Shown here: positions 18,811 to 28,482 of the stretch, piece after piece
Layout of the letters: each line of letters opens with the position of its first letter
How positions within the stretch are numbered: the first letter of the stretch is position 1
Origin: DATLGB01 sp963724135
Lineage (GTDB): Bacteria > Actinomycetota > Thermoleophilia > Solirubrobacterales > Solirubrobacteraceae
Direction of reading: 5' to 3'
Assembly (NCBI GenBank): GCA_963724135.1
Contig: CAVRTA010000002.1
Coordinates: forward strand, 62,001 to 126,000
DNA length: 64,000 nt
Position numbers and translations under genes: made by a program
The notes under the pieces: generated by a model
Told to the model about the DNA's origin: nothing
The model's database searches: none
The model's input: the letters and a program-made list of their open reading frames with translations, nothing else

Positions 18811-20907
18811 ATGGAGGGTGAGCCGGGGACGGTCTTCGAGGACGAGGTCGTGATCGAGCGCGTGCGCTTCGTCGCCGAGGACACCGGCTTCGGCGTGGTG
18901 GAGGCCGACCGCGACGGTGATGAGATCGTGCTCGTCGGTCTGATCGGCCACCTCGAGCGGGGCGAGCGCGTCGAGGTGCGCGGGATCTGGCAGGACGACC
19001 GCCGCTTCGGCATGCAGGTCAAGGTGGCGCACGCCGAGCCGCGCGGACCCACCGGCACCAAGGGCCTGATCCTGTATCTCGAGCGCGTCAAGGGCATCGG
19101 GCCGACGCGGGCGGCGAAGCTTTTCCAGGCCTACGGCGAGGACGTCCTCGACGCGGTCGACCGCGATCCGCGCGCCGCGTTCAAGTCGGTCGGGCTGAGC
19201 GCGCGGCAGGCCGGCGAGGCGGCGCGCTCGTGGGACGGCCTGCGCTCCACGCGGGCGCTGCACCTCCTGCTTGCCCCCCACGGGCTCGCCTGGCTCGTCG
19301 CGCGCATCGACAAGCAGTACGGGCCGGGCGCACATCGCATCGTGCGCGAGCATCCGTACGAGCTGACCTCCGTGTTCGGCGTCGGGTTCACGATCGCTGA
19401 CACGATCGCGCGGGCCGTCGGGGTGCACCCGGACGACCCCGAGCGCGCCGAGGCGGCGCTGGTCCACGTCCTCAGCGAGGCGGAGCGCGACGGCTCGACC
19501 TGCCTGCCCGTAGACGTCGCCCTCGAGAGGACCGCCTCGCTCCTCGGCACGAGACAAAAGGGACTGTCCCTTTTGTCTCATGAGTCGGGTCGGGTGGTCG
19601 TCGATGACGGCTTCGCCTACCGGCCGCCGACGCACGCCCTCGAACGGGAGCTTGCCGAGCGCGTCCGCGCCCTGCTCGCCGCGAAGGCATCGCTCGGGCC
19701 GCCCGCGCATGATGCCGGCGACCTCGAGCCGGCGCCCGAGCAGCGGGACGCCGTCGAGCACGCCTTCGCGCACCGGCTGTCGATCGTCACCGGTGGACCG
19801 GGCACGGGCAAGACGGCGACGATCAAGCTGATCTGCGCCGCCGCCCACGCGCGGAACGCCTCGGTCCTGCTCGTGGCGCCGACCGGGCGCGCCGCCCGGC
19901 GCATCTCCGAGTCCACGGGGCTCGAGGCCTCGACGGTGCACTCGGCGCTCGGCTGGATCCCGGGCGAGGGCCCGCAGCGCACCGAGGACGATCCCCTGCG
20001 CGCGGACCTGCTCGTCGTCGACGAGACCTCGATGGCCAATCTGGAGCTGCTCGTGACGCTCCTGCGCGCGGTTGGCGACGGGATGCACGTCGTGCTCGTC
20101 GGCGACGCCGACCAGCTCGCGCCCGTCGGGGCGGGGAAGCCGTTCGCGGAACTGGTCGGGCTCGTCCCGACGGTGGCGCTCACGCGCATCTTCCGCCAGG
20201 CCGCCGGCTCGATGATCGTTCGCGGCGCGCACGCGGTGCGCCAGGGCGAGCCGCCGTCGTTCGCCGCCGGGGAGGACCTCGAGCGCGACCTGTTCCTGAT
20301 CGAGCGCCACGACCCCGGCGCCGCCCTCGACGAGATCGTCGCGCTCGTCTCAGCGCGCCTCCCGAGCTACTACGGGGTCGACCCGGTGACCGACATCCAG
20401 GTGTTCGCGCCGGTCTACCGCGGCCCGCTCGGCATCGACGCGCTCAACGCACGGCTGCGCGACGCGCTCAATCCCGACGGGGCGCCGGTGCTCGGCGGCC
20501 GCCTGCGCGAGGGCGACAAGCTCATGCTCTCAGGCCGCAACCTGCACGACCTCGGGCTGATGAACGGGACCGTGCTGCGGCTGCTCGGCGTCCACGACGA
20601 GCTCATCAGCGTGGAAGCGGAGGGCGTCACGGTCGCCCTGCCCGACGAGGACGCGCCTTCGCTCCAGCTCGCGTACGCCTGCTCGGTGCACAAGGGCCAG
20701 GGCATCGAGCTCCCGGTCGCCGTCCTCGTCGCCCATCCCGCCGCCGGGGCATTCTTCCTGCGCCGCGAGATGCTCTACACGGCGATGACGCGCGCCCGGC
20801 GGGCGACGGTGATCGTGGGCACGCGCGAGGTCGTCGCCGCCGCCGCCCGGCGCGCCGACACCTCCGGCCGCTACTCGCGGCTCACCGACCGTTTGCCAGC
20901 AGCCTGA
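18811..20907 (+). CDS. RecD2-type ATP-dependent DNA helicase (RecD/TraA superfamily 1B)
   Basis: A 698-residue RecD-like helicase without RecB/RecC partners nearby. The N-terminal OB-like part (FVAEDTGFGVVEADRDG) and helix-hairpin-helix segments (VKGIGPTRAAKLFQAYGED) are those of RecD2. The helicase core has Walker A TGGPGTGKTATIK (~residue 329), LLVVDETSMANLELL (motif II), LVGDADQLAPVGAG (motif III) and the C-terminal YACSVHKGQGIELP and MLYTAMTRARRATVIV motifs. ATG 18811 has no clear Shine-Dalgarno sequence, so leaderless translation is possible. The codons for TRQKGLSLLS (residues ~247-257) are a 29-bp palindromic repeat inserted in frame. Confidence 0.87.
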   Translation: MEGEPGTVFEDEVVIERVRFVAEDTGFGVVEADRDGDEIVLVGLIGHLERGERVEVRGIWQDDRRFGMQVKVAHAEPRGPTGTKGLILYLERVKGIGPTRAAKLFQAYGEDVLDAVDRDPRAAFKSVGLSARQAGEAARSWDGLRSTRALHLLLAPHGLAWLVARIDKQYGPGAHRIVREHPYELTSVFGVGFTIADTIARAVGVHPDDPERAEAALVHVLSEAERDGSTCLPVDVALERTASLLGTRQKGLSLLSHESGRVVVDDGFAYRPPTHALERELAERVRALLAAKASLGPPAHDAGDLEPAPEQRDAVEHAFAHRLSIVTGGPGTGKTATIKLICAAAHARNASVLLVAPTGRAARRISESTGLEASTVHSALGWIPGEGPQRTEDDPLRADLLVVDETSMANLELLVTLLRAVGDGMHVVLVGDADQLAPVGAGKPFAELVGLVPTVALTRIFRQAAGSMIVRGAHAVRQGEPPSFAAGEDLERDLFLIERHDPGAALDEIVALVSARLPSYYGVDPVTDIQVFAPVYRGPLGIDALNARLRDALNPDGAPVLGGRLREGDKLMLSGRNLHDLGLMNGTVLRLLGVHDELISVEAEGVTVALPDEDAPSLQLAYACSVHKGQGIELPVAVLVAHPAAGAFFLRREMLYTAMTRARRATVIVGTREVVAAAARRADTSGRYSRLTDRLPAA
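19551..19579. repeat. Perfect palindrome inside the helicase gene, copy 2 of the AAAAGGGAC family
   Basis: Bases 19551-19564 (GAGACAAAAGGGAC) and 19566-19579 are perfect reverse complements around a single central T. The 29 bases preserve the reading frame and fall in a loop-like, poorly conserved part of the protein between the N-terminal and helicase domains. Confidence 0.75.
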
Positions 20908-22012
20908 TCCGCGCGCGGACTCCACCGCGAACGGCCACGGCCAGCTCGTAGCGGCCACGCGGCAGCCGCTCCGGGAGCTCGATGCGCCAGCGCCGCACCC
21001 CGCGCCGCAGCACGCGCTCGCCGAGCGTCACTCGCGCGCGGCGACAGGCCTTGCCGCTCGCCACGAGCCGACGGACGCGCACCACCACGCAGCGGCGCTT
21101 GACGCGCCGCCGTCCCACCACATGCAGGCGCGCGCCGCCGAGCAGGTCCTCCAGCCGCTCGGGGTCATCCGTGAACACGCCGTCCACGGGTTCGCGCATC
21201 GCCAGCTGGAGCTCGGCCGTGGCGTTGGCGGTGTACGGCGCGACCTTCAGGCCCAGCTCGTGGGCGCGGGCGACGAGCGCGGGATCGATGCCGTCGGCCC
21301 CCAGCTGCGGACCGATCCAGTGGTAGCCGTTGGCGCTCGCGTAGTCGGGCGCCGGTCCGTTGAGCGGCTGGAGCGTGAGGAACAGCAGCTGCGCGTCGGG
21401 GAGGATGCCCCGCGCGACGTCGAGGCTGGGCGGCCAGAAGCTCTGCACGATCATCCGGGACTGCGGGACGCCGCTGTCGCGGAGCGTCTCCGCCACTCGG
21501 GTGGCGAAGGCCGGCGTGGGGTCGAAGTCGCTCGGACCCCCCTCGACCGGCGGCGTGTTCTTGATCTCGGGGGTGATCATCGCGCCGGTGCGCCTGGCCA
21601 GCGCGAGCACCTCCGCGAGCGTCGGGACCGGCTGCGGGCGCGCGGCCGGCGCGTTCGGCAGGCCCCCGTCCGGCCGGCCCACCAGAACAACCGGACAGGA
21701 GCGCACCTGCGCCAGCGTGAGCTCGCGGATGGCCCGTCCCCGGTGCGGGCACTCCGCGGCCACCACACGATCGAGGGTGTCGTCGTGGATCACCACCGGG
21801 ACGCCGTCGCTGGTCACGTGGACGTCCAGTTCGAGCGTATAGCCGGCGCGGGCCGCGCGCCGGAAGGCCGGCAGCGTGTTCTCGGGGTAGACGGCCTCGC
21901 CCCGGACCAGCGCACCCCCCCGATGCGCCAGTATCAGCGGGCTGGCCGCGGCGGGCGCGGCGAGCATCCCCGCGACGATCAGGCCGAGCACGCAGCCGGC
22001 CGCGCGGATCAC
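20882..22012 (-). CDS. Secreted glycerophosphodiester phosphodiesterase
   Basis: A 376-residue GDPD that hydrolyses deacylated phospholipids to glycerol-3-phosphate and an alcohol. After a signal peptide (VIRAAGCVLGLIVAGMLAAP) the catalytic motifs are PLILAHRGGA and YPENTLPAFRRAARAGY (His-Arg, Glu-Asn), LELDVHVTSDGVPVVIHDD (Glu, Asp, His), ITPEIKN, MIVQSFW and VDGVFTDDPERL. About 70 C-terminal residues are very Arg-rich and beta-like (RRRVKRRCVVVRVRRLVASG) and form an extra domain. The GTG start overlaps the PfkB stop by 4 bases, so it is the second gene of that unit. Its 3' end overlaps the helicase gene by 26 bases. Confidence 0.87.
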   Translation of the reverse strand: MIRAAGCVLGLIVAGMLAAPAAASPLILAHRGGALVRGEAVYPENTLPAFRRAARAGYTLELDVHVTSDGVPVVIHDDTLDRVVAAECPHRGRAIRELTLAQVRSCPVVLVGRPDGGLPNAPAARPQPVPTLAEVLALARRTGAMITPEIKNTPPVEGGPSDFDPTPAFATRVAETLRDSGVPQSRMIVQSFWPPSLDVARGILPDAQLLFLTLQPLNGPAPDYASANGYHWIGPQLGADGIDPALVARAHELGLKVAPYTANATAELQLAMREPVDGVFTDDPERLEDLLGGARLHVVGRRRVKRRCVVVRVRRLVASGKACRRARVTLGERVLRRGVRRWRIELPERLPRGRYELAVAVRGGVRARIRLLANGR

Positions 22013-22902
22013 GCGACCTCCCGGCGCCACGGCGGATCGGCCCCTGCGCGCGTGACGACTCGCGCCGCCACCCGGCAGCCGAACGCCGCCGCCTCGGCCA
22101 GGGCCGCGATCTCCAATGGTCGGCCGACGCCGCTCTCGAGCCACCACGCCAATACTGCCGCGCCGAAGGCGTCGCCGGCGCCGATCGTGTCGACGACGCG
22201 GGCCCGGCGCGCGGGGATCTCGGCCACGTCCTCGCGGGTGACGGCGAGCGCGCCGCCCGCCCCGGCCGTCACGATCGCCGGCGTTCCCAGCCGGCGGGCC
22301 GCCTCTGCCGGGCGGGCATCGGGCTCCAGATACGCCAGGTCGGCCACCGACGCCTTGACGAGATCCGCGCGGGCGAGGACCCGATCGAGGCGGGCCCGGT
22401 ATGCCGCCCGATCGGCGACCAGCGCCGGGCGGCAATTGGGGTCGACCACGACCCGCACGTCGAGCGGAGCCGAGACGACGAGCTCCTCGACCGCCGACGC
22501 CATCGGCTCGAGCACGAGCCCGAGCGTGCCCACATAGAGCGCGGAGACGCCGGCCGGCACCGCGATCGTGCCGAGCTCAGGCGCCGAGGTGCCGGCGACA
22601 TAGAACCGGTAATCGGCCTCACCCTCGGGGCCGACGTCGATCGTGGCCAGAGTGGTGGGCAGCCCGACCAGTTGCACGAGGTCGAGCCGCACGCCGTCGG
22701 CCACCAGCAGCGCGCGCGCCCGCGTGCCGAGTCCGTCGGTCGAGAGCGCCCCGGCGAAGTAGGTGTCGCGCCCGAGCCGCGCCAGGGTCCGGGCCGCGGT
22801 GAACGGGCCGCCGCCGAGGTGCGCGTCGAAGCCGCGCTCGGCGTTTGCGACGAGGTCCGCCAGCGCCTCGCCGGCGACAACGACGGGACCTGCAGCCGGC
22901 AC
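22009..22902 (-). CDS. PfkB-family carbohydrate kinase
   Basis: A 297-residue ribokinase/PfkB-type sugar kinase. Signatures are VVVAGEALADLVANAE, the N-terminal LGGGPFTAARTLARLG and the C-terminal DTIGAGDAFGAAVLAWWLES with the catalytic Asp and anion hole GAGD. The sugar (fructose, ribose or a keto-deoxy acid) cannot be told. The GTG at 22902 is chosen as it directly precedes PAAGPVVVAGEA; it lies 15 bases from the divergent aceE start. The downstream GDPD gene overlaps it. Confidence 0.82.
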   Translation of the reverse strand: MPAAGPVVVAGEALADLVANAERGFDAHLGGGPFTAARTLARLGRDTYFAGALSTDGLGTRARALLVADGVRLDLVQLVGLPTTLATIDVGPEGEADYRFYVAGTSAPELGTIAVPAGVSALYVGTLGLVLEPMASAVEELVVSAPLDVRVVVDPNCRPALVADRAAYRARLDRVLARADLVKASVADLAYLEPDARPAEAARRLGTPAIVTAGAGGALAVTREDVAEIPARRARVVDTIGAGDAFGAAVLAWWLESGVGRPLEIAALAEAAAFGCRVAARVVTRAGADPPWRREVA

Positions 22903-22917
22903 AGCGGGCAGGGTAAT

Positions 22918-25561
22918 GTGCGCGACGCGTTGTCGATCCGCAACGATGTCGACCCCCAGGAGACGCGCGAGTGGCTGGAGGCACTCGACGACGTCCTGCG
23001 CGCCGACGGCGCGGAGCGCGCCCAGGCGCTGATCGACGCGCTGCTCGACCGCGCACGCGTGCGTGGCGTCCCGCTCGACGGTCGGGCTCAATACGCCCTA
23101 CGTCAACACGATCCCGGTCGATCGGGAGGAGCAGTGCCCGGGCGACCTCGACCTCGAGCACCGCATCCGCGCGATCATCCGCTGGAACGCCATCGCGATG
23201 GTGCTCAACGCCAACAAGGAGTCGTCCGAGCTCGGCGGGCATCTCGCCAGCTACCAGTCGGCCGCGACGCTCTACGAGGTCGGCTTCAACCACTTCTGGC
23301 GCGCGCCGACCGAGGACAACCGCGGCGACCTCGTCTACATCCAGGGCCACTCGTCGCCGGGCATCTACGCGCGCATGTTCCTCGAGGGCCGTCTGAGCGA
23401 GGAGGACCTGCGCTCCTTCCGCCAGGAGGTCTCGGCCGGCGGGATCGCGTCCTACCCGCATCCGTGGCTGATGCCCGAGGTCTGGCAGTTCCCGACCGTG
23501 AGCATGGGCCTCGGCCCGCTGATGGCGATCTACCAGGCGCGCTTCATGAAGTACCTCCAGGGCCGCAACCTGTCCGAGACGGCGGGCCGCAAGGTGTGGG
23601 CGTTCATGGGCGACGGGGAGATGGACGAGCCGGAGTCGCTCGGCTCGATCAGCCTCGCCGGCCGTGAGCGCCTCGACAACCTCGTGTTCGTCGTCAACTG
23701 CAACCTCCAGCGCCTCGACGGCCCGGTGCGCGGCAACGGCAAGATCATCCAGGAGCTCGAGTCCGACTTCCGCGGCTCGGGCTGGAACGTCATCAAGGTC
23801 GTCTGGGGCGACCGCTGGGACCCGCTGCTCGCCGCCGACGACCAGGGCCTGCTCGTGCAGCGCATGGAGGAGGCCGTCGACGGCGACTACCAGACCTACA
23901 AGTCACGTAACGGCGCCTACGTGCGCGAGCACTTCTTCGGGAAGTCGCCCGAGCTGCTGAAGATGGTCGAGGACCTCTCCGACGACCAGATCTGGGCGCT
24001 CAACCGCGGCGGCCACGACGCGCAGAAGGTCTATGCGGCCTACGCGGCGGCGTCGCGGCACGAGGGCCAGCCGACCGTGATCCTGGCCAAGACGATCAAG
24101 GGCTACGGGATGGGCGCGGCCGGCGAGGCACAGAACATCACCCACCAGGCGAAGAAGATGGACTTCGACGCGCTCTACCGCTTCCGCGACCGCTTCGAGC
24201 TCGAGCTCACGGACGAGCAGGTCGAGAGCACGGAGTTCTTCAAGCCGCCCGACGACTCGCGCGAGATGGTCTATCTGCGCGAGCGCCGCGAGGAACTCGG
24301 CGGCGGGCTGCCGCAGCGCCGCGCCGAGGCGGACGCGCTCCCGGTTCCCGAGCTCGACGTCTTCGAGGCCCAGCTGACGGGCACCGGCGACCGCGAGATC
24401 TCGACGACGATGGCATTCGTACGCATGCTCGCCGCGCTGCTGCGCGACGGCGAGCTGGGCCCTCGCATCGTCCCCATCGTGCCCGACGAGTCGCGCACGT
24501 TCGGCATGGAGGGCATGTTCCGGCAGCTCGGGATCTTCAGCCAGGTCGGCCAGCTCTACCAGCCGCAGGACCGCGACCAGCTCATGTACTACCGGGAGGA
24601 CAAGCGCGGGCAGATCCTTCAGGAGGGGATCAACGAGCCGGGCGCATTCTCGAGCTGGCTCGCGGCGGCGACCTCCTACGCCAACCACGGGCTGGCGATG
24701 GTGCCGTTCTACATCTACTACTCGATGTTCGGCTTCCAGCGCGTGGGCGACCTCGCGTGGGCGGCCGGGGACAGCCGCGCGCGCGGGTTCCTCCTCGGCG
24801 GGACGGCCGGGCGCACGACGCTCAACGGCGAGGGCCTCCAGCACGAGGACGGGCACAGCCACATCCAGTCGTCGCTGATCCCCAACTGCGTCTCCTACGA
24901 CCCGACCTTCAACTACGAGCTCGCCGTGATCGTCCAGGACGGCCTGCGGCGCATGTACGCCGAGCAGGAGGACGTGTTCTTCTACATCACGCTGATGAAC
25001 GAGAACTACGTCCACCCGGCGATGCCCGATGGCGTCCAGGACGGGATCCTGCGGGGGATGTACCTGCTGCGCGAGGGCGATGGGGCGCGCGTGCAGCTGA
25101 TGGGCTCCGGCACGATCCTGCGCGAGGTGATCGCCGGCGCCGAGCTGCTCGAGCAGGACTTCGGCATCGCGGCCGACGTGTGGAGTGCGACGAGCTTCAC
25201 CGAGCTGCGTCGCGACGGCATGGCGGCGGAGCGCCAGACGCGGCTGGGCGGCGAGGCGGTCACGCCCTACGTCGCGCAGCAGCTCGAGGGGCGCGAGGGC
25301 CCGGTCGTGGCCGCGACCGACTACATCCGCGCGTTCCCCGACCAGATCCGGCCCTACATCGGCGACCGCGGGATGACCGCACTCGGCACGGACGGCTACG
25401 GGCGCTCGGACTGGCGCCGCGCGCTGCGCGCCTTCTTCGAGGTCGACCGGCATCACGTCGTGATCGCGGCGCTGCGCGCGCTCGGCGAGGACAAGGCCGC
25501 CACGAAGGCGATCTCCGACTACGCCATCGATGCAGAGGCGGAGGCGCCGTGGCGGGTGTGA
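22918..25561 (+). CDS. aceE: Pyruvate dehydrogenase E1 component, homodimeric type (one apparent frameshift)
   Basis: Decarboxylates pyruvate with thiamine diphosphate and passes the acetyl group to the E2 lipoyl arm. It is the single-chain (alpha2) E1 form, 880 residues after repair, matching the ~885 of AceE. Motifs are DLVYIQGHSSPGIYARMFLE, VWAFMGDGEMDEPES (the ThDP GDG...N region, continuing LVFVVNCNLQRLDGPVRGNG), VILAKTIKGYGMG, FNYELAVIVQDGLRRMY and ALGTDGYGRSD near the C-terminus. The first ~53 residues (VRDALSIRNDVDPQETREWL) are in another frame; one extra G at about 23077 accounts for it. The GTG at 22918 gives the normal N-terminus. It overlaps aceF. Confidence 0.93.
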
Positions 25562-26745
25562 TCGACGTTAAGGTTCCGGACATCGGGGACTTCTCCGACG
25601 TACCGGTGATCGAGATTCTGGTCGCGCCCGGCCAGACGGTCTCCGAGGAGGACCCGCTCGTCACGCTGGAGTCCGACAAGGCGACGATGGACGTCCCCTC
25701 GCCACGCGCGGGCGTGGTCAAGGAAGTGAAGGTGAGCGTCGGCGACAAGGTCAGCGAGGGCTCGATCGTGGTCACGCTCGAGCCCGCGGGCGACGGGGGC
25801 GACCCGGTCGCCGAGCAGGAGGCGCCCAGCGAGCCGCCGCCCGCCGCCCCGCCAGAGGCCGAGCTACTGCCCGACGCCGACGCGATCTACGCCAGCCCCG
25901 CGGCGCGGCGCCGCGCGCGCGAGCAGGGGACGGACCTCACCCAGATCACCGGCTCCGGCCGCGGCGGCCGCATCACCCTCGACGACGTCGACGGACGCAC
26001 CAAGGAGCCAGGCCACCTGGTGCAACCGGCGGACACGGCGGGGCCGGGCCGGGCCGTGCCGAGCGGCGGCGAGGAGCGCGTCGAGCTCTCGCGCATCAAG
26101 AAGATCAGCGGGCAGCGGCTGACCGAGTCCTGGCAGACGATCCCGCACGTCACGCAGCACGACGAGGCCGACATCACCGACCTCGAGGCCTTCCGCAAGC
26201 AGATCAACTCCGAGCAGGACATCAAGGTGACGATGGTCGCGCTGCTGATGAAGGCGTGCGTGGCGTCGCTCAAGCAGTATCCCGAGGTGAACTCGTCGCT
26301 CGACGGCGACCACCTGATCCTCAAGCGCCACTACGACCTGGGGTTCGCGGCGGACACTCCCAATGGCCTGCTCGTCCCGGTCATCCGCGACGTCGACCGC
26401 AAGGGGCTGCTGGAGGTGGCGGCCGAGCTGATCGACCTCTCCGGCCGCGCGCGCGAGGGCAAGCTCAAAGCGGAGGAGATGCGCGGTGCCACGTTCACGA
26501 TCTCGTCGCTGGGAGGCATCGGCGGTTCGTTCTTCACCCCGATCATCAACGCGCCCCAGGTGGCGATCCTCGGCGCCTCGCGCTCGGCGATGAAGCCGGT
26601 CTGGGACGGGAGCGGGTTCGTCCCGCGCCTGATGGTGCCGCTGTCGCTGAGCTACGACCACCGCGTCATCGACGGGGCACTGGCGGCCCGCTTCACGACC
26701 CATCTCGGCCAGGCGCTGGGCGACCTGCGGCGCGTGCTCCTATGA
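25558..26745 (+). CDS. aceF: Dihydrolipoamide acetyltransferase (pyruvate dehydrogenase E2)
   Basis: A 395-residue E2. An N-terminal lipoyl domain (lipoylated Lys ~41 in LESDKATMDVPSP) is followed by a Pro/Glu linker. The E1/E3-binding domain follows (ASPAARRRAREQGTDLTQIT and GRGGRITLDDVD, residues ~115-150). The catalytic domain has PHVTQHDEADITDLEAFR, LGFAADTPNGLLVPVIRDVD, GATFTISSLGGIGGSFFTPI and the catalytic LSYDHRVIDGALAARF. It carries only one lipoyl domain, but the adjacent E3 carries another nearly identical one. GTG start overlapping the aceE stop; its own stop overlaps lpd (ATGA), so translation is probably coupled. Confidence 0.93.
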   Translation: MIDVKVPDIGDFSDVPVIEILVAPGQTVSEEDPLVTLESDKATMDVPSPRAGVVKEVKVSVGDKVSEGSIVVTLEPAGDGGDPVAEQEAPSEPPPAAPPEAELLPDADAIYASPAARRRAREQGTDLTQITGSGRGGRITLDDVDGRTKEPGHLVQPADTAGPGRAVPSGGEERVELSRIKKISGQRLTESWQTIPHVTQHDEADITDLEAFRKQINSEQDIKVTMVALLMKACVASLKQYPEVNSSLDGDHLILKRHYDLGFAADTPNGLLVPVIRDVDRKGLLEVAAELIDLSGRAREGKLKAEEMRGATFTISSLGGIGGSFFTPIINAPQVAILGASRSAMKPVWDGSGFVPRLMVPLSLSYDHRVIDGALAARFTTHLGQALGDLRRVLL

Positions 26746-28385
26746 AGGTCGAGGTCCCCGACATCGGCGACTTCTCCGACGTCCCGGTCATCGAGGTCCT
26801 CGTCCAGCCCGGCCAGGAGGTGCAGCCCGAGGACCCGCTGGTCACGCTCGAGTCCGACAAGGCGACGATGGACGTGCCCTCGCCGGCGGCCGGCACCGTG
26901 GAGAAGGTGCTCGTCGCCGTCGGCGACAGGGTCTCACAGGGCACGCCGATCGTCGAGCTGGCCACCGCCGACGCGCCCGCGCTTCACAAAGACGACGGAC
27001 CCCCCAGTGAAGGTGGGGTGGATCTGGTCGTCATCGGGTCGGGCCCCGGCGGGTACACGGCCGCCTTCCGGGCTGCGGATCTCGGGCTCACGGTCACGCT
27101 GGTGGAGCGTTACGAGCGGCTCGGCGGGGTGTGTCTGAACGTCGGCTGCATCCCCTCGAAGGCGCTGCTGCACCTTGCCAAGGTCATCGGCGAGGCCGAG
27201 GAGGCGGAGGGCGTGCAGTTCGGCGAGCCCGAGATCGACCTCGAGGGCGTGCGCGCGTTCAAGGACGGCGCCGTCACCAAACTCACCGACGGGCTCGCCG
27301 GGCTGGCCAAGCGCCGCAAGGTCACGGTCATCACCGGCGAGGCGCGCTTCACCGGCCCCAACGAGCTCGCCGTGGGGGACGAGACGGTCGCCTTCAAGCA
27401 CGCGATCATCGCCGTGGGATCGAGTTCGGCGGGGCTGCCGTTCCTGCCCGACGACGAGCGCGTCGTGACCTCGACCGGGGCGCTCGAGCTGCTCGACATC
27501 CCGCAGCGGCTGCTGGTCATCGGCGGCGGCATCATCGGGCTCGAGATGGCGACCGTCTACGACGCGCTCGGCTCCGCCGTGACCGTCGTCGAGCTCGAGG
27601 AACAGCTCATTCCCGGGTGCGACGCCGACCTCGTCGAGCCCCTGCACAACCGCATCGAGGAGCGCTACGAGAGCATCCGACTGCGCACGAGCGTGTCCGC
27701 GGTCGAGGCGCTCGAGGACGGCCTGCGCGCCACCATCGGTGACGCCACCGAGGACTTCGACCGTGTTCTCGTCGCCGTCGGGCGCCGCCCCAACGGCAAC
27801 GCGATCGACGCGGACAAGGCCGGCGTCGAGGTGGACGAGCGCGGCTTCATCGCCGTCGACGACCAGCTGCGCACCAACGTCGGCCACATCTTCGCCATCG
27901 GCGACGTCGTCGGGGAGCCGATGCTCGCCCACAAGGCGACCCACGAGGCTGTGGTCGCGGCCGAGGTGATCGCCGGCCACGACGTCACGTTCGACGTGCG
28001 GGGGATCCCCTCGGTCGCCTACACCGACCCCGAGGTCGCATGGGTGGGGCTGACTGAGACGAAGGCCAAGCAGGACGGCACGAAGTACGAGAAAGCCGGC
28101 TTCCCGTGGGCCGCGTCCGGCCGCGCGCTGGGCATCGGCCGGCCCGACGGAGCGACGAAGTTGCTTGTCGATCCCGAGACCCGCCGCGTGCTCGGTGGGG
28201 GCATCGTCGGCGCCGGGGCGGGGGAGCTGATCGCCGAGGTCGCGCTCGCGATCGAGATGGGAGCGGTGGCCGAGGACATCGCCCTCACCGTTCATCCGCA
28301 CCCGACGCTGTCCGAGACGATCGCGTTCGCGGCCGAGGTGGCGGACGGCACCGTGACCGACATCTACGCCCCGCGCAGGAGGTAG
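26742..28385 (+). CDS. lpd: Dihydrolipoamide dehydrogenase (E3) with N-terminal lipoyl domain
   Basis: A 547-residue E3 that re-oxidises the lipoyl arm and reduces NAD+. Residues 1-80 are a complete lipoyl domain (Lys ~40 in LESDKATMDVPSP), then a short linker and the flavoenzyme. FAD binding is VVIGSGPGGYTAAFRAADLG, the redox disulfide is GGVCLNVGCIPSKALLHLAK, NAD binding is LLVIGGGIIGLEMATVYDAL, FAD again is NVGHIFAIGDVVGEPMLAHK, and the catalytic His-Glu is TVHPHPTLSETIAFAA. E3 proteins with a fused lipoyl arm are known from Neisseria-type and some other bacteria. The arm is so like that of the adjacent E2 that domain duplication or transfer is likely. Confidence 0.93.
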   Translation: MKVEVPDIGDFSDVPVIEVLVQPGQEVQPEDPLVTLESDKATMDVPSPAAGTVEKVLVAVGDRVSQGTPIVELATADAPALHKDDGPPSEGGVDLVVIGSGPGGYTAAFRAADLGLTVTLVERYERLGGVCLNVGCIPSKALLHLAKVIGEAEEAEGVQFGEPEIDLEGVRAFKDGAVTKLTDGLAGLAKRRKVTVITGEARFTGPNELAVGDETVAFKHAIIAVGSSSAGLPFLPDDERVVTSTGALELLDIPQRLLVIGGGIIGLEMATVYDALGSAVTVVELEEQLIPGCDADLVEPLHNRIEERYESIRLRTSVSAVEALEDGLRATIGDATEDFDRVLVAVGRRPNGNAIDADKAGVEVDERGFIAVDDQLRTNVGHIFAIGDVVGEPMLAHKATHEAVVAAEVIAGHDVTFDVRGIPSVAYTDPEVAWVGLTETKAKQDGTKYEKAGFPWAASGRALGIGRPDGATKLLVDPETRRVLGGGIVGAGAGELIAEVALAIEMGAVAEDIALTVHPHPTLSETIAFAAEVADGTVTDIYAPRRR

Positions 28386-28482
28386 TACATCCGTCCGCGG
28401 TCGATTGGATCGCTCACAGCGCCTTCAAGTGACGTACGTTCGACGCCGAGGGAGATAGGGAGCGTCCCGCCAGACTGCTGCC

